A DNA stretch of 64,000 nt from Steroidobacteraceae bacterium (GCA_025451845.1 JANWJS010000033.1:124001-188000), one strand, 5' to 3'; counted from the first letter of the stretch, positions 1 to 10,440 are shown. The notes: a model not told the origin generated them from the letters alone. Program-made: numbers and translations.

Positions 1-1767
1 GAGCGCAGCCGCGAGCCGCGAGCCGCGTACGCCGGGCGGATGGCGGCCCAGGCCGGCGGCGAGCCGGCGCGCAAGCGCATCTCCTGCGCAAATCTCGCGC
101 ACGGGTTTGCGGCATCGGGGTCCCCTGACAAGCAGGCGTTGCGGGAGCTGCGCTGGCCGAACCTTGCCATCGTCACCGCCTACAACGACATGCTGTCGGC
201 GCACCAGCCCTACGAGCGGTTTCCCGGCCTGATCCGCGCGGCCGCGCGCGAGGCTGGGGCGACCGCACAGGTCGCGGGCGGCGTTCCCGCCATGTGCGAC
301 GGCGTGACTCAGGGCCAGCCCGGCATGGAGCTCTCGCTCTTCAGCCGCGACGTCATCGCGATGTCGACGGGCATCGCCCTCTCGCATGGCATGTTCGATG
401 CGGCGCTCTGCCTGGGCGTCTGCGACAAGATCGTGCCTGGCCTGCTCATCGGCGCCCTCGCTTTCGGGCAGCTGCCGGCGGTATTCGTGCCGGCGGGCCC
501 GATGCCCTCCGGATTACCCAACAAGGAGAAAGCGCGCATCCGCCAGCTCTTTGCCGAAGGCCTCGTGGGACGAGACGCGCTGCTCGAGTCGGAGGCCGCA
601 AGCTATCACGCCGCCGGCACCTGCACCTTCTATGGCACGGCCAACAGCAACCAGATGCTGATGGAAGTGATGGGCCTGCACCTGCCCGGCAGCGCCTTCG
701 TGCCGCCCAACACTCCGCTGCGTGATGCGTTGACGCGCGCCGCCACGCGCCGCGCCGCGCAGATCACCGCTCTCGGTCAGGAGTATCTGCCGCTCGCGCA
801 GGTGGTCGATGAGCGCAGCATCGTGAATGCGGTCGTCGGCCTCCTCGCCACCGGCGGCTCGACCAACCACACGCTGCACCTCGTCGCCATCGCGCGCGCC
901 GCGGGCATCCTCGTAGACTGGGACGACTTCAGCGACTTGTCGGACGTCGTGCCGCTGCTTGCCCGGATCTATCCGAACGGGAGCGCCGACGTCAACCATT
1001 TCCACGCCGCAGGCGGCATGGGATTCCTCATCAACGAGCTGCTCGGGGCAGGCCTCATGCACGAGGACGTGCAAACCATCTCCGGCGCGGGACTTCGTGC
1101 CTCGGCGCTCGAGCCCTGGCTCTCCCCCGGAGGACTCGCCTGGCGCACGGCTCCCGCGGTGACCGGCGATAGCGCCATCTTGCGTCCCGTCAGCGACCCG
1201 TTCAGCGCCGACGGCGGCCTCAAGCTCCTGCGCGGGAACCTCGGCCGCTCCGTGATCAAGGTGTCGGCCGTAGGCTCCCAACATAGGGTCATCGAGGCTC
1301 CCGCCCGGGTCTTCGACAGCCAGCAAGCGGTATTGGAAAGCTTCCAGCGTGGCGAGCTGACACGCGACGTGGTGGTCGTCATCCGCTTCCAGGGCCCGCG
1401 CGCCAACGGAATGCCGGAGCTGCATGGCCTCACCCCTGCCCTGGCCTCGTTGCAGGGCAAGGGTCATCGAGTCGCATTGGTCACCGACGGAAGGATGTCA
1501 GGCGCTTCCGGTGCCGTGCCCGCCGCGATTCACTTGACGCCGGAAGTCGCAAGCGGCGGTCCGCTGGGCAAAGTACGCGACGGCGACATCATCCGGCTCG
1601 ACAGCGTGCAGGGAATGTTGGAGGCACTCGTGCCGCAGGAAAGCTGGAGTCGCCGGCCGGCAGCCACCGCCGACCTGAACGGCAACGCGTTCGGCATGGG
1701 ACGCGAGCTCTTCCGCGCCTTCCGCATGAATGCCGCCCCTGCCGAAGAGGGCGGCGGCATTTGTTAG
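1..1767 (+). CDS. edd: 6-phosphogluconate dehydratase (5' end outside window)
   Basis: Entner-Doudoroff dehydratase converting 6-phosphogluconate to 2-keto-3-deoxy-6-phosphogluconate, an IlvD/Edd-family Fe-S enzyme. The reading frame is open from base 1. The residues before the first ATG at 40 ([10 protein letters not shown]) match the N-terminal part of E. coli Edd, so that ATG is internal and roughly 15-20 codons lie outside the window. Counting from the ATG at 40, the cluster-binding cysteines are at about 86 (VPAMCDG), 128 (LGVCDK) and 195 (GTCTFYG). The substrate motifs [13 protein letters not shown] and [12 protein letters not shown] are present. The usual length is about 605 residues. 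No KDPG aldolase (eda) follows on this side. Confidence 0.95.
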   Translation, partial: ERSREPRAAYAGRMAAQAGGEPARKRISCANLAHGFAASGSPDKQALRELRWPNLAIVTAYNDMLSAHQPYERFPGLIRAAAREAGATAQVAGGVPAMCDGVTQGQPGMELSLFSRDVIAMSTGIALSHGMFDAALCLGVCDKIVPGLLIGALAFGQLPAVFVPAGPMPSGLPNKEKARIRQLFAEGLVGRDALLESEAASYHAAGTCTFYGTANSNQMLMEVMGLHLPGSAFVPPNTPLRDALTRAATRRAAQITALGQEYLPLAQVVDERSIVNAVVGLLATGGSTNHTLHLVAIARAAGILVDWDDFSDLSDVVPLLARIYPNGSADVNHFHAAGGMGFLINELLGAGLMHEDVQTISGAGLRASALEPWLSPGGLAWRTAPAVTGDSAILRPVSDPFSADGGLKLLRGNLGRSVIKVSAVGSQHRVIEAPARVFDSQQAVLESFQRGELTRDVVVVIRFQGPRANGMPELHGLTPALASLQGKGHRVALVTDGRMSGASGAVPAAIHLTPEVASGGPLGKVRDGDIIRLDSVQGMLEALVPQESWSRRPAATADLNGNAFGMGRELFRAFRMNAAPAEEGGGIC

Positions 1768-1823
1768 GCGGCCAAGTGAGTCATCTGCGGCCGCTGAAAG
1801 CGCCGCAAGCGACTTTGGGCCGA

Positions 1824-2459
1824 TCAAGGAGGCGGTGCGACTTTCAGCTGCTCGAAGCGCTCGATATCCGACTGGAACTGCGCCTTCACCTGCGCCTGCT
1901 GTTGTCTGCGCGCCTGAATCGTCCCGTCCTGCATGTGGACTTCATTCAGCGTTTGCACCAGTTCCTGCGCCAGGTCGTCGGGCATGCGCGGCGCATTGGG
2001 CAGTGAGCTATACGGTTTGAAATTTTGCGCCCGCCTCTGCAGCGAGGTGAGGCGCGACTGTAGGCTCTGCACGTACTGCTGCGCAGCGGTCTGCTGCGCC
2101 TGGATCTGCGACAGCCGCTCGTCGCGCAGCGATTCGATGTCCTTGACCGAGGTATAGGTGCTCAGCAAAAAATAATCGTGTTGCTTCTGGGCGACCCGCT
2201 GCGCCCGCGTACGCGCCTCCGCGGCGAGCTGCGTGGAGGTCTTTTCCGCATCGACGTGCCCGATCTCGACGCCCTGGCTGTTCAGGATCTGGCGGCTGTC
2301 GCGCGCGTACTTCGGTGGAATGCTGTCGCCATAATGGACGACGCCGTGCTCATCCACCCAGCGGTAGGCAACTCCGCTCTTGTCGTTCTGCGCCGCAGCC
2401 GGTCCCGCGACGCAGGCGAGCGCCAGGATCAAAGAAAGGACCGGATGCGGTAGCCGCAT
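1824..2459 (-). CDS. DUF4124-domain secreted protein
   Basis: Protein of 211 residues with a clear signal peptide (MRLPHPVLSLILALACVAG, cleavage near AAA-Q). A DUF4124 motif follows (YRWVDEHGVVHYGDSIP), then a long Gln/Arg/Ala-rich segment that looks coiled-coil. The start at 2459 is preferred over the ATG nine codons upstream because it puts the signal peptide at the N-terminus. DUF4124 proteins are common envelope proteins of gammaproteobacteria and have no settled function. It ends 56 bp from edd, with which it converges, and follows pyrE on the same strand. Confidence 0.8.
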   Translation of the reverse strand: MRLPHPVLSLILALACVAGPAAAQNDKSGVAYRWVDEHGVVHYGDSIPPKYARDSRQILNSQGVEIGHVDAEKTSTQLAAEARTRAQRVAQKQHDYFLLSTYTSVKDIESLRDERLSQIQAQQTAAQQYVQSLQSRLTSLQRRAQNFKPYSSLPNAPRMPDDLAQELVQTLNEVHMQDGTIQARRQQQAQVKAQFQSDIERFEQLKVAPPP

Positions 2460-2499
2460 AAGGTGGATATTCTGACCGACCGCCACGCGGAGGCAAGTC

Positions 2500-3159
2500 T
2501 CAAGAGACCCCGTAGCGCTGCCGATAGGCCTTCAGCAGTGTGAGCTGGTCGTCAGAAATGGCGGTCCGGCCGTTGTGCGGGCGCGACAACGCCTCGATGA
2601 GGTCCGCCAGTGTGACGACGCTCACGCAGGGAATGCCGTGCTCTTTCTCAATCTCCTGGGTGGCGCTCAGCGCCCCGTGCCCCCGCTCCTGCCGGTCGAG
2701 GGCGAAGATGACGCCCGCCGGCCGCGCCCCCTGCTGCCCGATGAGGGTCAGTGACTCCCGCACGGCGGTGCCAGCCGTGACCACATCATCGATGACGAGA
2801 ACCCGCCCGCGAAGCGGCGCACCGATGACGCTGCCGCCCTCGCCGTGGTCCTTCGCCTCCTTGCGATTGAAGGCGAAAGGAACGCTGCGCCCGTGATGCA
2901 CGAAGAGCGCGGCCGCGGCGGCCGCGGCAAGCGGAATCCCCTTGTAGGCCGGGCCGAAAAGCACATCGAACGCGGGTGCCGAGCGCACGATGGCCGCAGC
3001 GTAGCAACGGCCCAGGACGGTGATGGCCTCACCGTCGCTGAAGAGGCCCGCGTTGAAGAAGTAGGGGCTCTCGCGGCCGGATTTGAGCGTGAACTGGCCG
3101 AAGCGCAGCGCCTGGCGCGCAAGTGCGAGGTCGATGAAGGTGAGCTGATAGTCCTGCAT
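2500..3159 (-). CDS. pyrE: orotate phosphoribosyltransferase
   Basis: Transfers phosphoribose from PRPP to orotate to give OMP in pyrimidine synthesis. The 219 residues match the usual length. Visible signatures are the N-terminal [14 protein letters not shown] segment, the flexible-loop [11 protein letters not shown] around residues 99-109, and the PRPP-binding loop [13 protein letters not shown] around 120-132. It diverges from the AmpG-like gene with only 17 bp between the two start codons, so the promoters must overlap or lie inside the opposite gene. In E. coli pyrE lies near dut-coaBC-radC; here those genes are 46 kb away. Confidence 0.96.
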   Translation of the reverse strand: MQDYQLTFIDLALARQALRFGQFTLKSGRESPYFFNAGLFSDGEAITVLGRCYAAAIVRSAPAFDVLFGPAYKGIPLAAAAAAALFVHHGRSVPFAFNRKEAKDHGEGGSVIGAPLRGRVLVIDDVVTAGTAVRESLTLIGQQGARPAGVIFALDRQERGHGALSATQEIEKEHGIPCVSVVTLADLIEALSRPHNGRTAISDDQLTLLKAYRQRYGVS

Positions 3160-3176
3160 GCCGCTATCATTGCGCG

Positions 3177-4595
3177 ATGCACATGGACCGCGTCAATGCC
3201 CACCGCCCGAGCTGGCTGGGGGTGCTCGCCGTCTACCGCGAGCCACGCATGGTCGCGATGCTGTTCCTCGGATTCTCGAGCGGTTTGCCGTTCTATCCGG
3301 CGTTCCAGACCATGACGATATGGCTGCGTGAGTCAGGTATCGCGCTGCCGCTCATCGGCATGGTGGCCTGGGCCACGATGCCCTACTCACTCAAGTTCCT
3401 GTGGGCGCCGGTGGTGGACCGGATGCCGCTGCCTCTCCTCACCCGGCTCCTGGGCCGCAGGCGCGCCTGGATGCTCCTCGCGCAAGGCTGCATCGCCGTC
3501 GGCCTCTTGCAGCTTGCGGCGAGCGAGCCGACGGCGGGAATGCGCCGCATCGTGATCTGGGACGTGTTCCTGACTTTCTTCGCCGCGACGCAGGACATCG
3601 CGCTGGACGCCTGGCGGATCGAGTCGGCTCCGATCTCCATGCAGGGCGCGATGGCCGCCGCGTATCAGATCGGCTACCGCATCGCGCTGATCGCCGGCAG
3701 CGCGGGCGCGCTCACTCTCGCGCAGTCGCTCAACTGGCACGTGAGCTATGTGGGTATCGCGCTGCTCTCCTCCGTTGGACTCGTGACGACACTGTTCATC
3801 CGCGAGCCGCAGGCTGCGGCCTCTCGCGACAGCGCGGAACGGGAAGCGCGGACGGTCGATTGGCTCGAGCGTCGTGCTCACTGGCCGAAGCCGCTGCAGC
3901 ATGCCGGCGAGTGGCTCCTCACCGCAGTGGTCTGCCCGCTCGTTGATTTCTTTGCGCGCTACCGCGGCTGGATCGCCATCGTCACGCTGTTGCTCATCGG
4001 CGCCTATCGGCTGACGGACTATGCCGAGGGCGCCATGACGCTGCCGTTCTTCCATGACCACGGTTATTCCAACGAACAGATCGCCTGGGTGGTGAAGATC
4101 ATTGGACTGAGCTTGTCGGTGCTCGGCGTATTCTTCGCCGGGCTGCTGGTCGCGAAATGGGGGCTGCTGCGATCGCTCGTGACGGGAAGCATTCTCATGA
4201 TGATTTCCAGCTCCGGTTTCGCGCTGCTCGCCACGACCCACACGCCAACGTTGCTCGGACTCGGCCTCGCCAACGGGTTCGACAACCTGGCCATCGCGGT
4301 CCAGGGCACCGTGTTCATCGCGTTTCTTTCCAGCCTCACGAGCCCCAAATACACCGCGACGCAGTACGCGCTCTTCTCTTCGCTGTTCGCACTGACAGGC
4401 AAGACACTGGAGGGTTTTTCGGGCTTCGTGTCGCATGCGACGGGTTACCAGGTCTTTTTCGTCTACTCGGCGACGCTCAGCATTCCGGGTCTCCTGCTGC
4501 TCTTCTGGCTGTGGCGTCGCAGCGGCGCCGGCATGGGCCTGTCGCCGCTCGCCCTGGCGGATGCTGGTGGAAACGCCCGTGTCAGCAGCGGCTGA
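3177..4595 (+). CDS. ampG: AmpG-like MFS permease (muropeptide permease family)
   Basis: Integral membrane protein of 472 residues with about 12-14 hydrophobic segments. The N-terminus ([21 protein letters not shown], then [13 protein letters not shown]) is the AmpG/MFS_1 pattern. AmpG imports anhydro-muropeptides across the inner membrane for cell-wall recycling and, where ampC exists, beta-lactamase induction. The start could be 3177 or the next ATG at 3183. The Rieske gene overlaps its 3' end. The exact substrate is inferred from family only, but the possible link to the D-amino-acid island at 23-39 kb is worth noting. Confidence 0.85.
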   Translation: MHMDRVNAHRPSWLGVLAVYREPRMVAMLFLGFSSGLPFYPAFQTMTIWLRESGIALPLIGMVAWATMPYSLKFLWAPVVDRMPLPLLTRLLGRRRAWMLLAQGCIAVGLLQLAASEPTAGMRRIVIWDVFLTFFAATQDIALDAWRIESAPISMQGAMAAAYQIGYRIALIAGSAGALTLAQSLNWHVSYVGIALLSSVGLVTTLFIREPQAAASRDSAEREARTVDWLERRAHWPKPLQHAGEWLLTAVVCPLVDFFARYRGWIAIVTLLLIGAYRLTDYAEGAMTLPFFHDHGYSNEQIAWVVKIIGLSLSVLGVFFAGLLVAKWGLLRSLVTGSILMMISSSGFALLATTHTPTLLGLGLANGFDNLAIAVQGTVFIAFLSSLTSPKYTATQYALFSSLFALTGKTLEGFSGFVSHATGYQVFFVYSATLSIPGLLLLFWLWRRSGAGMGLSPLALADAGGNARVSSG

Positions 4596-4965
4596 GCTCG
4601 ACCTCGAGCGTGTGATCTGCCGCCTGGCGGACCTGGAGGAGTATGGCTCGCGTGCATTCACGATCGGCAACGGCGACTGGCCCGTGCGTGGCTTCGTCGT
4701 GCGCAGTGGCAAAGACGTTCGAGGCTACGTCAATCGCTGCCCCCACGCAGGGCATCCGCTGGACCTGCGGCCGCATCGATTCCTCACACCGGACCGGGCA
4801 TTGATTCTCTGCTCATCGCACGGCGCGCTGTTCGAGAAGGATGCGGGCCGTTGCCTCGCGGGCCCGTGCGCCGGAGAGCAGCTGCGACCGGTGCCGCTCG
4901 AACTGATCGGCGATGTGTTGCTGATCGCGGCAGACGCGGACCTGGCGGCGCTGTCCGGCGAATGA
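4561..4965 (+). CDS. Rieske [2Fe-2S] ferredoxin-like protein
   Basis: Small protein of 134 residues with the two Rieske ligand motifs: C-P-H-A-G-H around residue 60 and C-S-S-H-G about 27 residues later. It is the stand-alone Rieske-domain type related to the ferredoxin subunits of nitrite reductase and ring-hydroxylating oxygenases, probably a cytoplasmic electron carrier. It has no signal peptide or membrane anchor. The ATG at 4561 overlaps the permease gene by 35 bp; a GTG at 4579 is an alternative. The overlap implies co-transcription with ampG. The redox partner is not visible. Confidence 0.85.
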   Translation: MLVETPVSAAAELDLERVICRLADLEEYGSRAFTIGNGDWPVRGFVVRSGKDVRGYVNRCPHAGHPLDLRPHRFLTPDRALILCSSHGALFEKDAGRCLAGPCAGEQLRPVPLELIGDVLLIAADADLAALSGE

Positions 4966-5006
4966 GGTCAGGCACGAAGAGGTCCCCCCGCGCAGGGTGA
5001 CTCAGA

Positions 5007-5327
5007 CTAATCGAATTCGAAAAGGTCGATGCCGTCCAGGGCGCCCGCCCGCAGGGTCGGGTCCTCATCGAGATTGTCGGAGCCGCGGCCCTCATCGTCA
5101 CCGCTCTCCACGTCCACCGACCCGCTCCAATCCTCAGGCGCCTCCGCGGCCTCGAGAGCGCCGTCGTCCCACTGCGCCTCCCAGTCCTCGCGATCCATCT
5201 CCTCGACGGTGGCATCGAAGTACTGGATCTCGATCGTGCCCTCGTCCTCGTCGAGCGCCACGACCTCGAACAGATCGCCGCCGATCAAGCGATACCAGTG
5301 ACCGATGCTGGGTAGAGGAGCCGCCAT
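5007..5327 (-). CDS. small acidic protein, unknown function
   Basis: Protein of 106 residues and very acidic: the second half is a run of Asp, Glu, Gly and Ser. The N-terminal 45 residues (GHWYRLIGGDLFEVVALDEDEGTIEIQYFD) look like a small beta-barrel/SH3-like fold. It resembles conserved short gammaproteobacterial proteins of the DUF6763 type, but that assignment is from memory and unchecked. There is no signal peptide. It diverges from marC. Function unknown. Confidence 0.7.
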   Translation of the reverse strand: MAAPLPSIGHWYRLIGGDLFEVVALDEDEGTIEIQYFDATVEEMDREDWEAQWDDGALEAAEAPEDWSGSVDVESGDDEGRGSDNLDEDPTLRAGALDGIDLFEFD

Positions 5328-5460
5328 GTGAGACCTCCACGCATGACACCGCGCGGCAGGTCCCGGAGCTGTTATCCTCCGCCCGCCGCGGGGGGACGAG
5401 TCCGATGTTGCGCCTCGCGTATGCCCCTTTCAAGCAGCGAGTGACGTTCCGCGAGGGCAC

Positions 5461-6099
5461 ATGCTCGAGCAGCCGTTGAAATTCTTCGTGGTCTTCTTCG
5501 TCGTGGTCGAGCCGATCTCGCTGATCCCGCTGTTCAGCGGTCTGACGCGCGGTGCCACCCGGGAGTACCGGCGCCGCATGGCGACAAAGGCCGTAGGGAT
5601 CGCAGCGCTCATTCTCTTGCTCTTTGCCGTGGGCGGAGCACCATTCCTCGCGGTGATGGGGATCAGCCTCGGAGCGTTCCGCATCTTCGGCGGCATCCTG
5701 CTCTTCCTGCTGGCGCTCGAGATGGTGTTCGCACGAGAGTCGGGCAGCCGCACCTCCAGTGACGAGCGTGCAGAGAGCCGCAAACGCGCGGATATCTCCG
5801 TCTTTCCCGTAGCCTTCCCGTTCATCGCCGGCCCCGGTGCGCTCGCCACGGTGCTCCTCTGGTTCGGGCCGGTGCATTTCCTGCGGGCGCCGATGCCCTT
5901 CCTCCTGCTGCTCGCTGCCGCGGCCGTGGTGCTCGCCATCTCGCTCGTCCTGATGCTGCTCGCCGAGCCGCTCATGCGCCTCATGGGCGTGACGGGCGTG
6001 AATGTCGCCGGGAGGCTGCTCGGCGTGGTGCTCGGGGCGCTGGCGGTGCAATACGTGATCGACGGGCTGCGGGCGGCCTTCTTCGTCAAGCCCGGCTGA
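5461..6099 (+). CDS. MarC family integral membrane protein
   Basis: Protein of 212 residues with six predicted membrane segments and the MarC signatures FVVVEPISLIPLF near the N-terminus, FPFIAGPGALATVL in the middle and a G-rich last helix (VLGALAVQYVIDGL). MarC/YchE-type proteins were once linked to multiple antibiotic resistance, but that link was withdrawn and the transported substrate is unknown. It converges with trmB, leaving 11 bp between the stop codons. Confidence 0.9.
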   Translation: MLEQPLKFFVVFFVVVEPISLIPLFSGLTRGATREYRRRMATKAVGIAALILLLFAVGGAPFLAVMGISLGAFRIFGGILLFLLALEMVFARESGSRTSSDERAESRKRADISVFPVAFPFIAGPGALATVLLWFGPVHFLRAPMPFLLLLAAAAVVLAISLVLMLLAEPLMRLMGVTGVNVAGRLLGVVLGALAVQYVIDGLRAAFFVKPG

Positions 6100-6110
6100 G
6101 CCGACAACCG

Positions 6111-6797
6111 CTACACGCGGCGGAACTCCAGATCCCAAACCCGGTGCCCCAAGCGCTCACCCCGCCGCTCGAACCGCGTGGGGGACCTTTCGGCCGGCCG
6201 CGGTGCAAAGCCGGTGGCCGCGGCAACATTGCGCAGTCGGGGTTCCGCTGCGAGCGTGAGCAGCATCTCAGCCGCGTACGGCTCCCAATCCGTTGCGAGG
6301 CGCAGCGCTCCACCGGGCCGCAGCCGCTCGGCGAGCAGGGTCACGAAAGGTGACTGGATGAGCCGCCGCTTGTGGTGGCGCTTCTTGGGCCAGGGATCGG
6401 GGAAGAGAATCAGGATCTCGTCCAGGCACGGCCCGTCGAGGTAGCGCTCCAGCACTTCGACGGCGTCGCGGCAGATCACACGGACATTGCGCAGCCCGCG
6501 CTCCTGCAGCTGCAGCAGCAACCGCCCGACGCCCGGCCGATGCACCTCGATGCCGAGGAAATCCTCGGCCGGCCGGGACTGCGCCAGCGCCAGCAGGTGG
6601 TCGCCGTTGCCGAACCCGACCTCGATGACTCGGCGGGCGCGGCGGCCGAAGAGCGCATCGAGCTCGAGCGCGGCAGCGCCCAGCTCGACACCGTAAAGCG
6701 GCCAGAGCTCCTGCAACGCGCGCTCCTGCGCGGCGGTGATGCGGCCGCTGCGGGTGACGAACGAGCGGATCGCACGGGAGTGGTCGGCGTCGCTCAA
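6111..6797 (-). CDS. trmB: tRNA (guanine-N7)-methyltransferase
   Basis: SAM-dependent methylase making m7G46 in tRNA. The SAM-binding motif is EVGFGNGDHLL, and the strongly conserved family motif FPDPWPKKRHHKRR and the C-terminal TRFERRGERLGHRVWDL are present. The conserved TrmB N-terminus (RAIRSFVTRSGRITAAQ) has no ATG in front of it. The best start is a TTG at 6797, which overlaps the TGA stop of the upstream rhodanese gene as TTGA and gives 228 residues, the normal family length. The frame continues upstream, but that part lies opposite the rhodanese gene and is not TrmB-like. Confidence 0.93.
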   Translation of the reverse strand: MSDADHSRAIRSFVTRSGRITAAQERALQELWPLYGVELGAAALELDALFGRRARRVIEVGFGNGDHLLALAQSRPAEDFLGIEVHRPGVGRLLLQLQERGLRNVRVICRDAVEVLERYLDGPCLDEILILFPDPWPKKRHHKRRLIQSPFVTLLAERLRPGGALRLATDWEPYAAEMLLTLAAEPRLRNVAAATGFAPRPAERSPTRFERRGERLGHRVWDLEFRRV

Positions 6798-7141
6798 GCT
6801 GGGCGTGAGCCGATGCGCACGGTCGGCAGGCCCCGGGCTTTCCACTCCGAGATCCCGCCGCTCATGTGCGCCGCCGGCTGCCCCGCCGCAGTGCGGATGC
6901 GCGCCGCCGTCAGAGAGCGTCCGCCAGCGGCGCAGTGGAAGACCACCGCACGCTCGCCCTCCGGCGGTAAATGCGCCGCATCGAAGGTCGACAGCGGATA
7001 GAGCAGGGCGCCGCAGATGCGCTCCGCCGCGTACTCCATCGGCTCCCTGACATCGACCAGCAGCACCCGACCCTGCTCGAGCAGTGCCTGGACTTCCTCG
7101 GGATCGTATTCGGTGATGCCGTCGGGCGTGGTATGGCTCAT
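6794..7141 (-). CDS. rhodanese-like sulfurtransferase
   Basis: Single-domain rhodanese of 115 residues. The active-site cysteine sits in VVFHCAAGGRSL at about residue 70, and the entry motif VLLVDVREPMEYAAERI is typical. Such proteins carry sulfane sulfur on the cysteine; the physiological acceptor cannot be read from sequence. There is no signal peptide, so it is cytoplasmic. It is translationally coupled to trmB through a stop/start overlap, suggesting a two-gene operon and a possible tRNA-thiolation role (inference). Confidence 0.88.
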   Translation of the reverse strand: MSHTTPDGITEYDPEEVQALLEQGRVLLVDVREPMEYAAERICGALLYPLSTFDAAHLPPEGERAVVFHCAAGGRSLTAARIRTAAGQPAAHMSGGISEWKARGLPTVRIGSRPA

Positions 7142-7213
7142 GACGGGATTGTATCAGCCGCCGCGCCTGCGACGGCGGGCAACGGAAACGCTCGCGCAGC
7201 AGGGCCGCTTCCG

Positions 7214-7492
7214 TCAACGCTCGACCAGCCACCCGCTACGGCGCGCCGCTTCGAGAAACGCTTGCACGTCTGCAGCGAGCAACGGGTCCGCCATGCCGGC
7301 GACGCGGGTCACTATCTCGGCGCGCGTGCAGGTCCCATCACACAGCGCGAGAATGGCCGCCGCCGTCGCGTTGAGTCGGACACGTCCGGAGTGGGTCACG
7401 AGAACAGGGCCGCCTCCGGCCGGCGGCTTCAGCAGCCGGTGCGCCGGTGCGAGCCGGACCTTCGGCCGCCGCGTTGAGCTTTTTATCCTCAT
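7214..7492 (-). CDS. PqqD-family peptide-binding protein (orphan)
   Basis: Protein of 92 residues beginning MRIKSSTRRPKVRLAP, with the PqqD core GRVRLNATAAAILALCDGTCTRAEIVTRV. PqqD binds the precursor peptide PqqA and presents it to the radical-SAM enzyme PqqE; PqqD-like domains also serve other ribosomal-peptide pathways. No pqqA, pqqB, pqqC or pqqE is near, so it is an orphan here. The start at 7492 drops a 20-residue N-terminal extension of the open frame that lacks PqqD similarity. It follows the sigma-54 activator gene on the same strand after about 110 bp. Confidence 0.75.
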   Translation of the reverse strand: MRIKSSTRRPKVRLAPAHRLLKPPAGGGPVLVTHSGRVRLNATAAAILALCDGTCTRAEIVTRVAGMADPLLAADVQAFLEAARRSGWLVER

Positions 7493-7606
7493 GTTGTCGC
7501 CGGCCTGCACACCTGCAAGCCAGTCCCTGCCCCGGTGCAAGCGCCGGGCCAACCTTGAAAGATGCCGGGGCGCGAGGCGCGGCCGGCGGCACGCGGATGC
7601 GGCGCG

Positions 7607-8728
<1,122 letters not shown>

Positions 8729-8780
8729 ACGAGCCTCCCAACTATCGTTTGAGGAGTGCGTCAGGAATGCCACGCCCCAC

Positions 8781-8795
8781 CGTGACACTGTCACG
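8781..8795. promoter_or_regulatory. perfect palindrome, candidate activator site
   Basis: CGTGACA-C-TGTCACG, a perfect 7-1-7 inverted repeat 53 bp upstream of the sigma-54 activator gene and about 240 bp upstream of the porin -24 box. A second copy of the half-site CGTGACA begins a 10-bp palindrome ACAACGTTGT at about 8919-8931. Fis-type activators bind such dyads. That this one is bound by the adjacent activator is an inference. It could serve both autoregulation and activation of the porin. The rest of the 336-bp intergenic region shows no gene. Confidence 0.6.
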
Positions 8796-9021
8796 CTAGA
8801 GAAACATGCCCGCGCGGCGACTGCAAGCTCGGCAATGGCCCAAGTGCCGTGTTTTTCGGGGGCGGCGCGATGTCTGTGCGTGAGGTCGCGCGACGCGGCG
8901 GCGCGGCGTTCCAAGTCCGTGACAACGTTGTGCCGTCCCGTACCGCAAAATGGAACAGGATGAGCACCCCGGAGAAGACTGTGTCGCCAGCGCAACACGC
9001 GACGGCGCGCGGCCGCCCTTC

Positions 9022-9037
9022 TGGCACGCGCGTTGCA
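9022..9037 (+). promoter_or_regulatory. sigma-54 (-24/-12) promoter of the porin gene
   Basis: TGGCACG-CGCG-TTGCA matches the sigma-54 consensus TGGCACG-N4-TTGCW exactly, with the GG and GC dinucleotides at 9023-9024 and 9035-9036. The transcript should begin near 9048, giving a very short leader in which the ribosome-binding site AAGGAGGGG (9051-9059) precedes the ATG at 9065. The adjacent divergent gene encodes a sigma-54 activator. Confidence 0.85.
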
Positions 9038-9064
9038 CCCGGTCAGCCTCAAGGAGGGGTATCC

Positions 9065-10342
9065 ATGAACAACCAACGAACCAGCCTTCTCGCAGCAACC
9101 GTGTTGGCATTGCTCGCCGCGCCCGCAGCACGCGCGATCGACGTGACCGCGGGTGCTTGGACTCTGTCCTTTGACGGTAACGTCAATGCGAACTACATTT
9201 ATTCGGACTGCGCCGATCACAACGACGTCGCAGGCGGACTCGCCTGCGTTTCGTCCACGACGTCCAACAACTCCTCCGCTGTGAGCAACGGGCTGCTGCC
9301 GGCTGCGCTCACCGTGAGCGGCGCGACGGTCCAGGACGGCATCAACCTCGGATTCACCTTCGGGCTCTACCCGGGCATCAGCACCAATGACGGGGGCAGC
9401 CCTAACCTGCAGGCCATCGCGGCCAAAGACCTCGGTCATACCGCCCTCGGCACCGCCGGGCTGGACATCCGCCAGGTGTTCCTGACGGCAGGCGGCACCT
9501 GGGGCACGATCATGGCCGGTCGCAATATCGGCCTCTTCGGGGCGGATGCGATCTTGAACGACATGACGCTGCTCGGCGTCGGCGGCGGCAACGGCGACTA
9601 CTCCGCTCCGGCCAACACGTCGCTGGGGTCGATCGGCCTCGGTTACATCTATACGGATTGGCTGTCGCAGATCAATTACACCACCCCTGACATGGGCGGC
9701 GCCAAGGTCACCGTCGGGATCTTCGATCCGCTGAATACGCTGGGCCAGGCCCCGGCCAACCACAGCACACCGGGCTTCCAGGCGAAGATCGCCTACACGG
9801 CTGGACCGCTCTACCTGTCGGCGAGCGGGCTCTATCAACAGCAGCGCGTGCCGTGCTCCGGCGTGGGCTCGTGCGCGTTGGCGGCGCCCGCAGGGTCCTA
9901 CGTGTCCTACGGCAGTTCGGCATTTGATCTCGGCGGCAAGTACGACATCGGCGGATTCGAGGTACTTGGTTGGTACTACCGCGGCAAGGGCGTCGGTACG
10001 ACGGGCCTGTTTGTAAACGGCAATGATGCGATGGGGACGGCGCGCGACTCCGACGGCTACCTCGCGCAGGTCAGCTACAAGATCGCGAACAGCAAGATCG
10101 GCGTGAACTATGGGGTGAGCAACCTCGATGGGACGGCGGTCGACAGGGCGACGGTATGCCCCCCCACCGGCGTGGTCGGCTGCCTGGTGAGGCGCAATGA
10201 CAAGTGGTCGCTGGGCCTTTATCAGAACGTCACGACGAATCTGCTCTTCGTCGGGGAATTCAGCCGCATCCAGTCAAAGAGCGACGCCGATCAGACGAAC
10301 TCGAGCTGGAACCTGAACGTCGGCCTGTTCCTGAAGTTCTAG
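9065..10342 (+). CDS. outer-membrane porin-like beta-barrel protein
   Basis: Protein of 425 residues with a cleavable signal peptide (LLAATVLALLAAPAARA) and alternating hydrophobic/aromatic beta strands throughout. It ends in the Phe typical of outer-membrane barrels (WNLNVGLFLKF). Two Cys pairs lie in predicted loops. It resembles general Gram-negative porins (Porin_4-like), but the substrate is not evident. It is transcribed from a sigma-54 promoter next to a dedicated activator, so it is probably induced by a particular nutrient condition. A strong terminator follows, so it is a single-gene unit. Confidence 0.85.
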   Translation: MNNQRTSLLAATVLALLAAPAARAIDVTAGAWTLSFDGNVNANYIYSDCADHNDVAGGLACVSSTTSNNSSAVSNGLLPAALTVSGATVQDGINLGFTFGLYPGISTNDGGSPNLQAIAAKDLGHTALGTAGLDIRQVFLTAGGTWGTIMAGRNIGLFGADAILNDMTLLGVGGGNGDYSAPANTSLGSIGLGYIYTDWLSQINYTTPDMGGAKVTVGIFDPLNTLGQAPANHSTPGFQAKIAYTAGPLYLSASGLYQQQRVPCSGVGSCALAAPAGSYVSYGSSAFDLGGKYDIGGFEVLGWYYRGKGVGTTGLFVNGNDAMGTARDSDGYLAQVSYKIANSKIGVNYGVSNLDGTAVDRATVCPPTGVVGCLVRRNDKWSLGLYQNVTTNLLFVGEFSRIQSKSDADQTNSSWNLNVGLFLKF

Positions 10343-10358
10343 GTCCGGGCGGGCCAGC

Positions 10359-10413
10359 CGCCAAAGAGCGTTCCCCGGGGGGAAAGCTCTTTGGCGCTCG
10401 GCCCGCCTTTTTG
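10359..10413 (+). terminator. rho-independent terminator after porin gene
   Basis: A perfect 11-bp stem (CGCCAAAGAGC at 10359-10369 with GCTCTTTGGCG at 10386-10396) encloses an inner TTCCCC/GGGGAA stem. After a short GC-rich stretch it is followed by TTTTT at 10408-10412. Confidence 0.85.
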
Positions 10414-10421
10414 AGGTTTAC

Positions 10422-10438
10422 ACTCTGTGACGCAGAGT
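10422..10438. promoter_or_regulatory. inverted repeat, candidate operator
   Basis: ACTCTG-TGACG-CAGAGT, a perfect 6-5-6 inverted repeat placed two bases before a candidate -35 box and about 50 bp upstream of the membrane protein gene. The operon encodes a winged-helix regulator, so autoregulation through this site is plausible (inference). Confidence 0.55.
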
Positions 10439-10440
10439 AC

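Noticed and set aside
8729-9838. N-terminal extension of the sigma-54 activator frame
   Set aside because: It runs antisense through the porin and its promoter, and the ATG at 8728 already gives a complete AAA+ and HTH protein.
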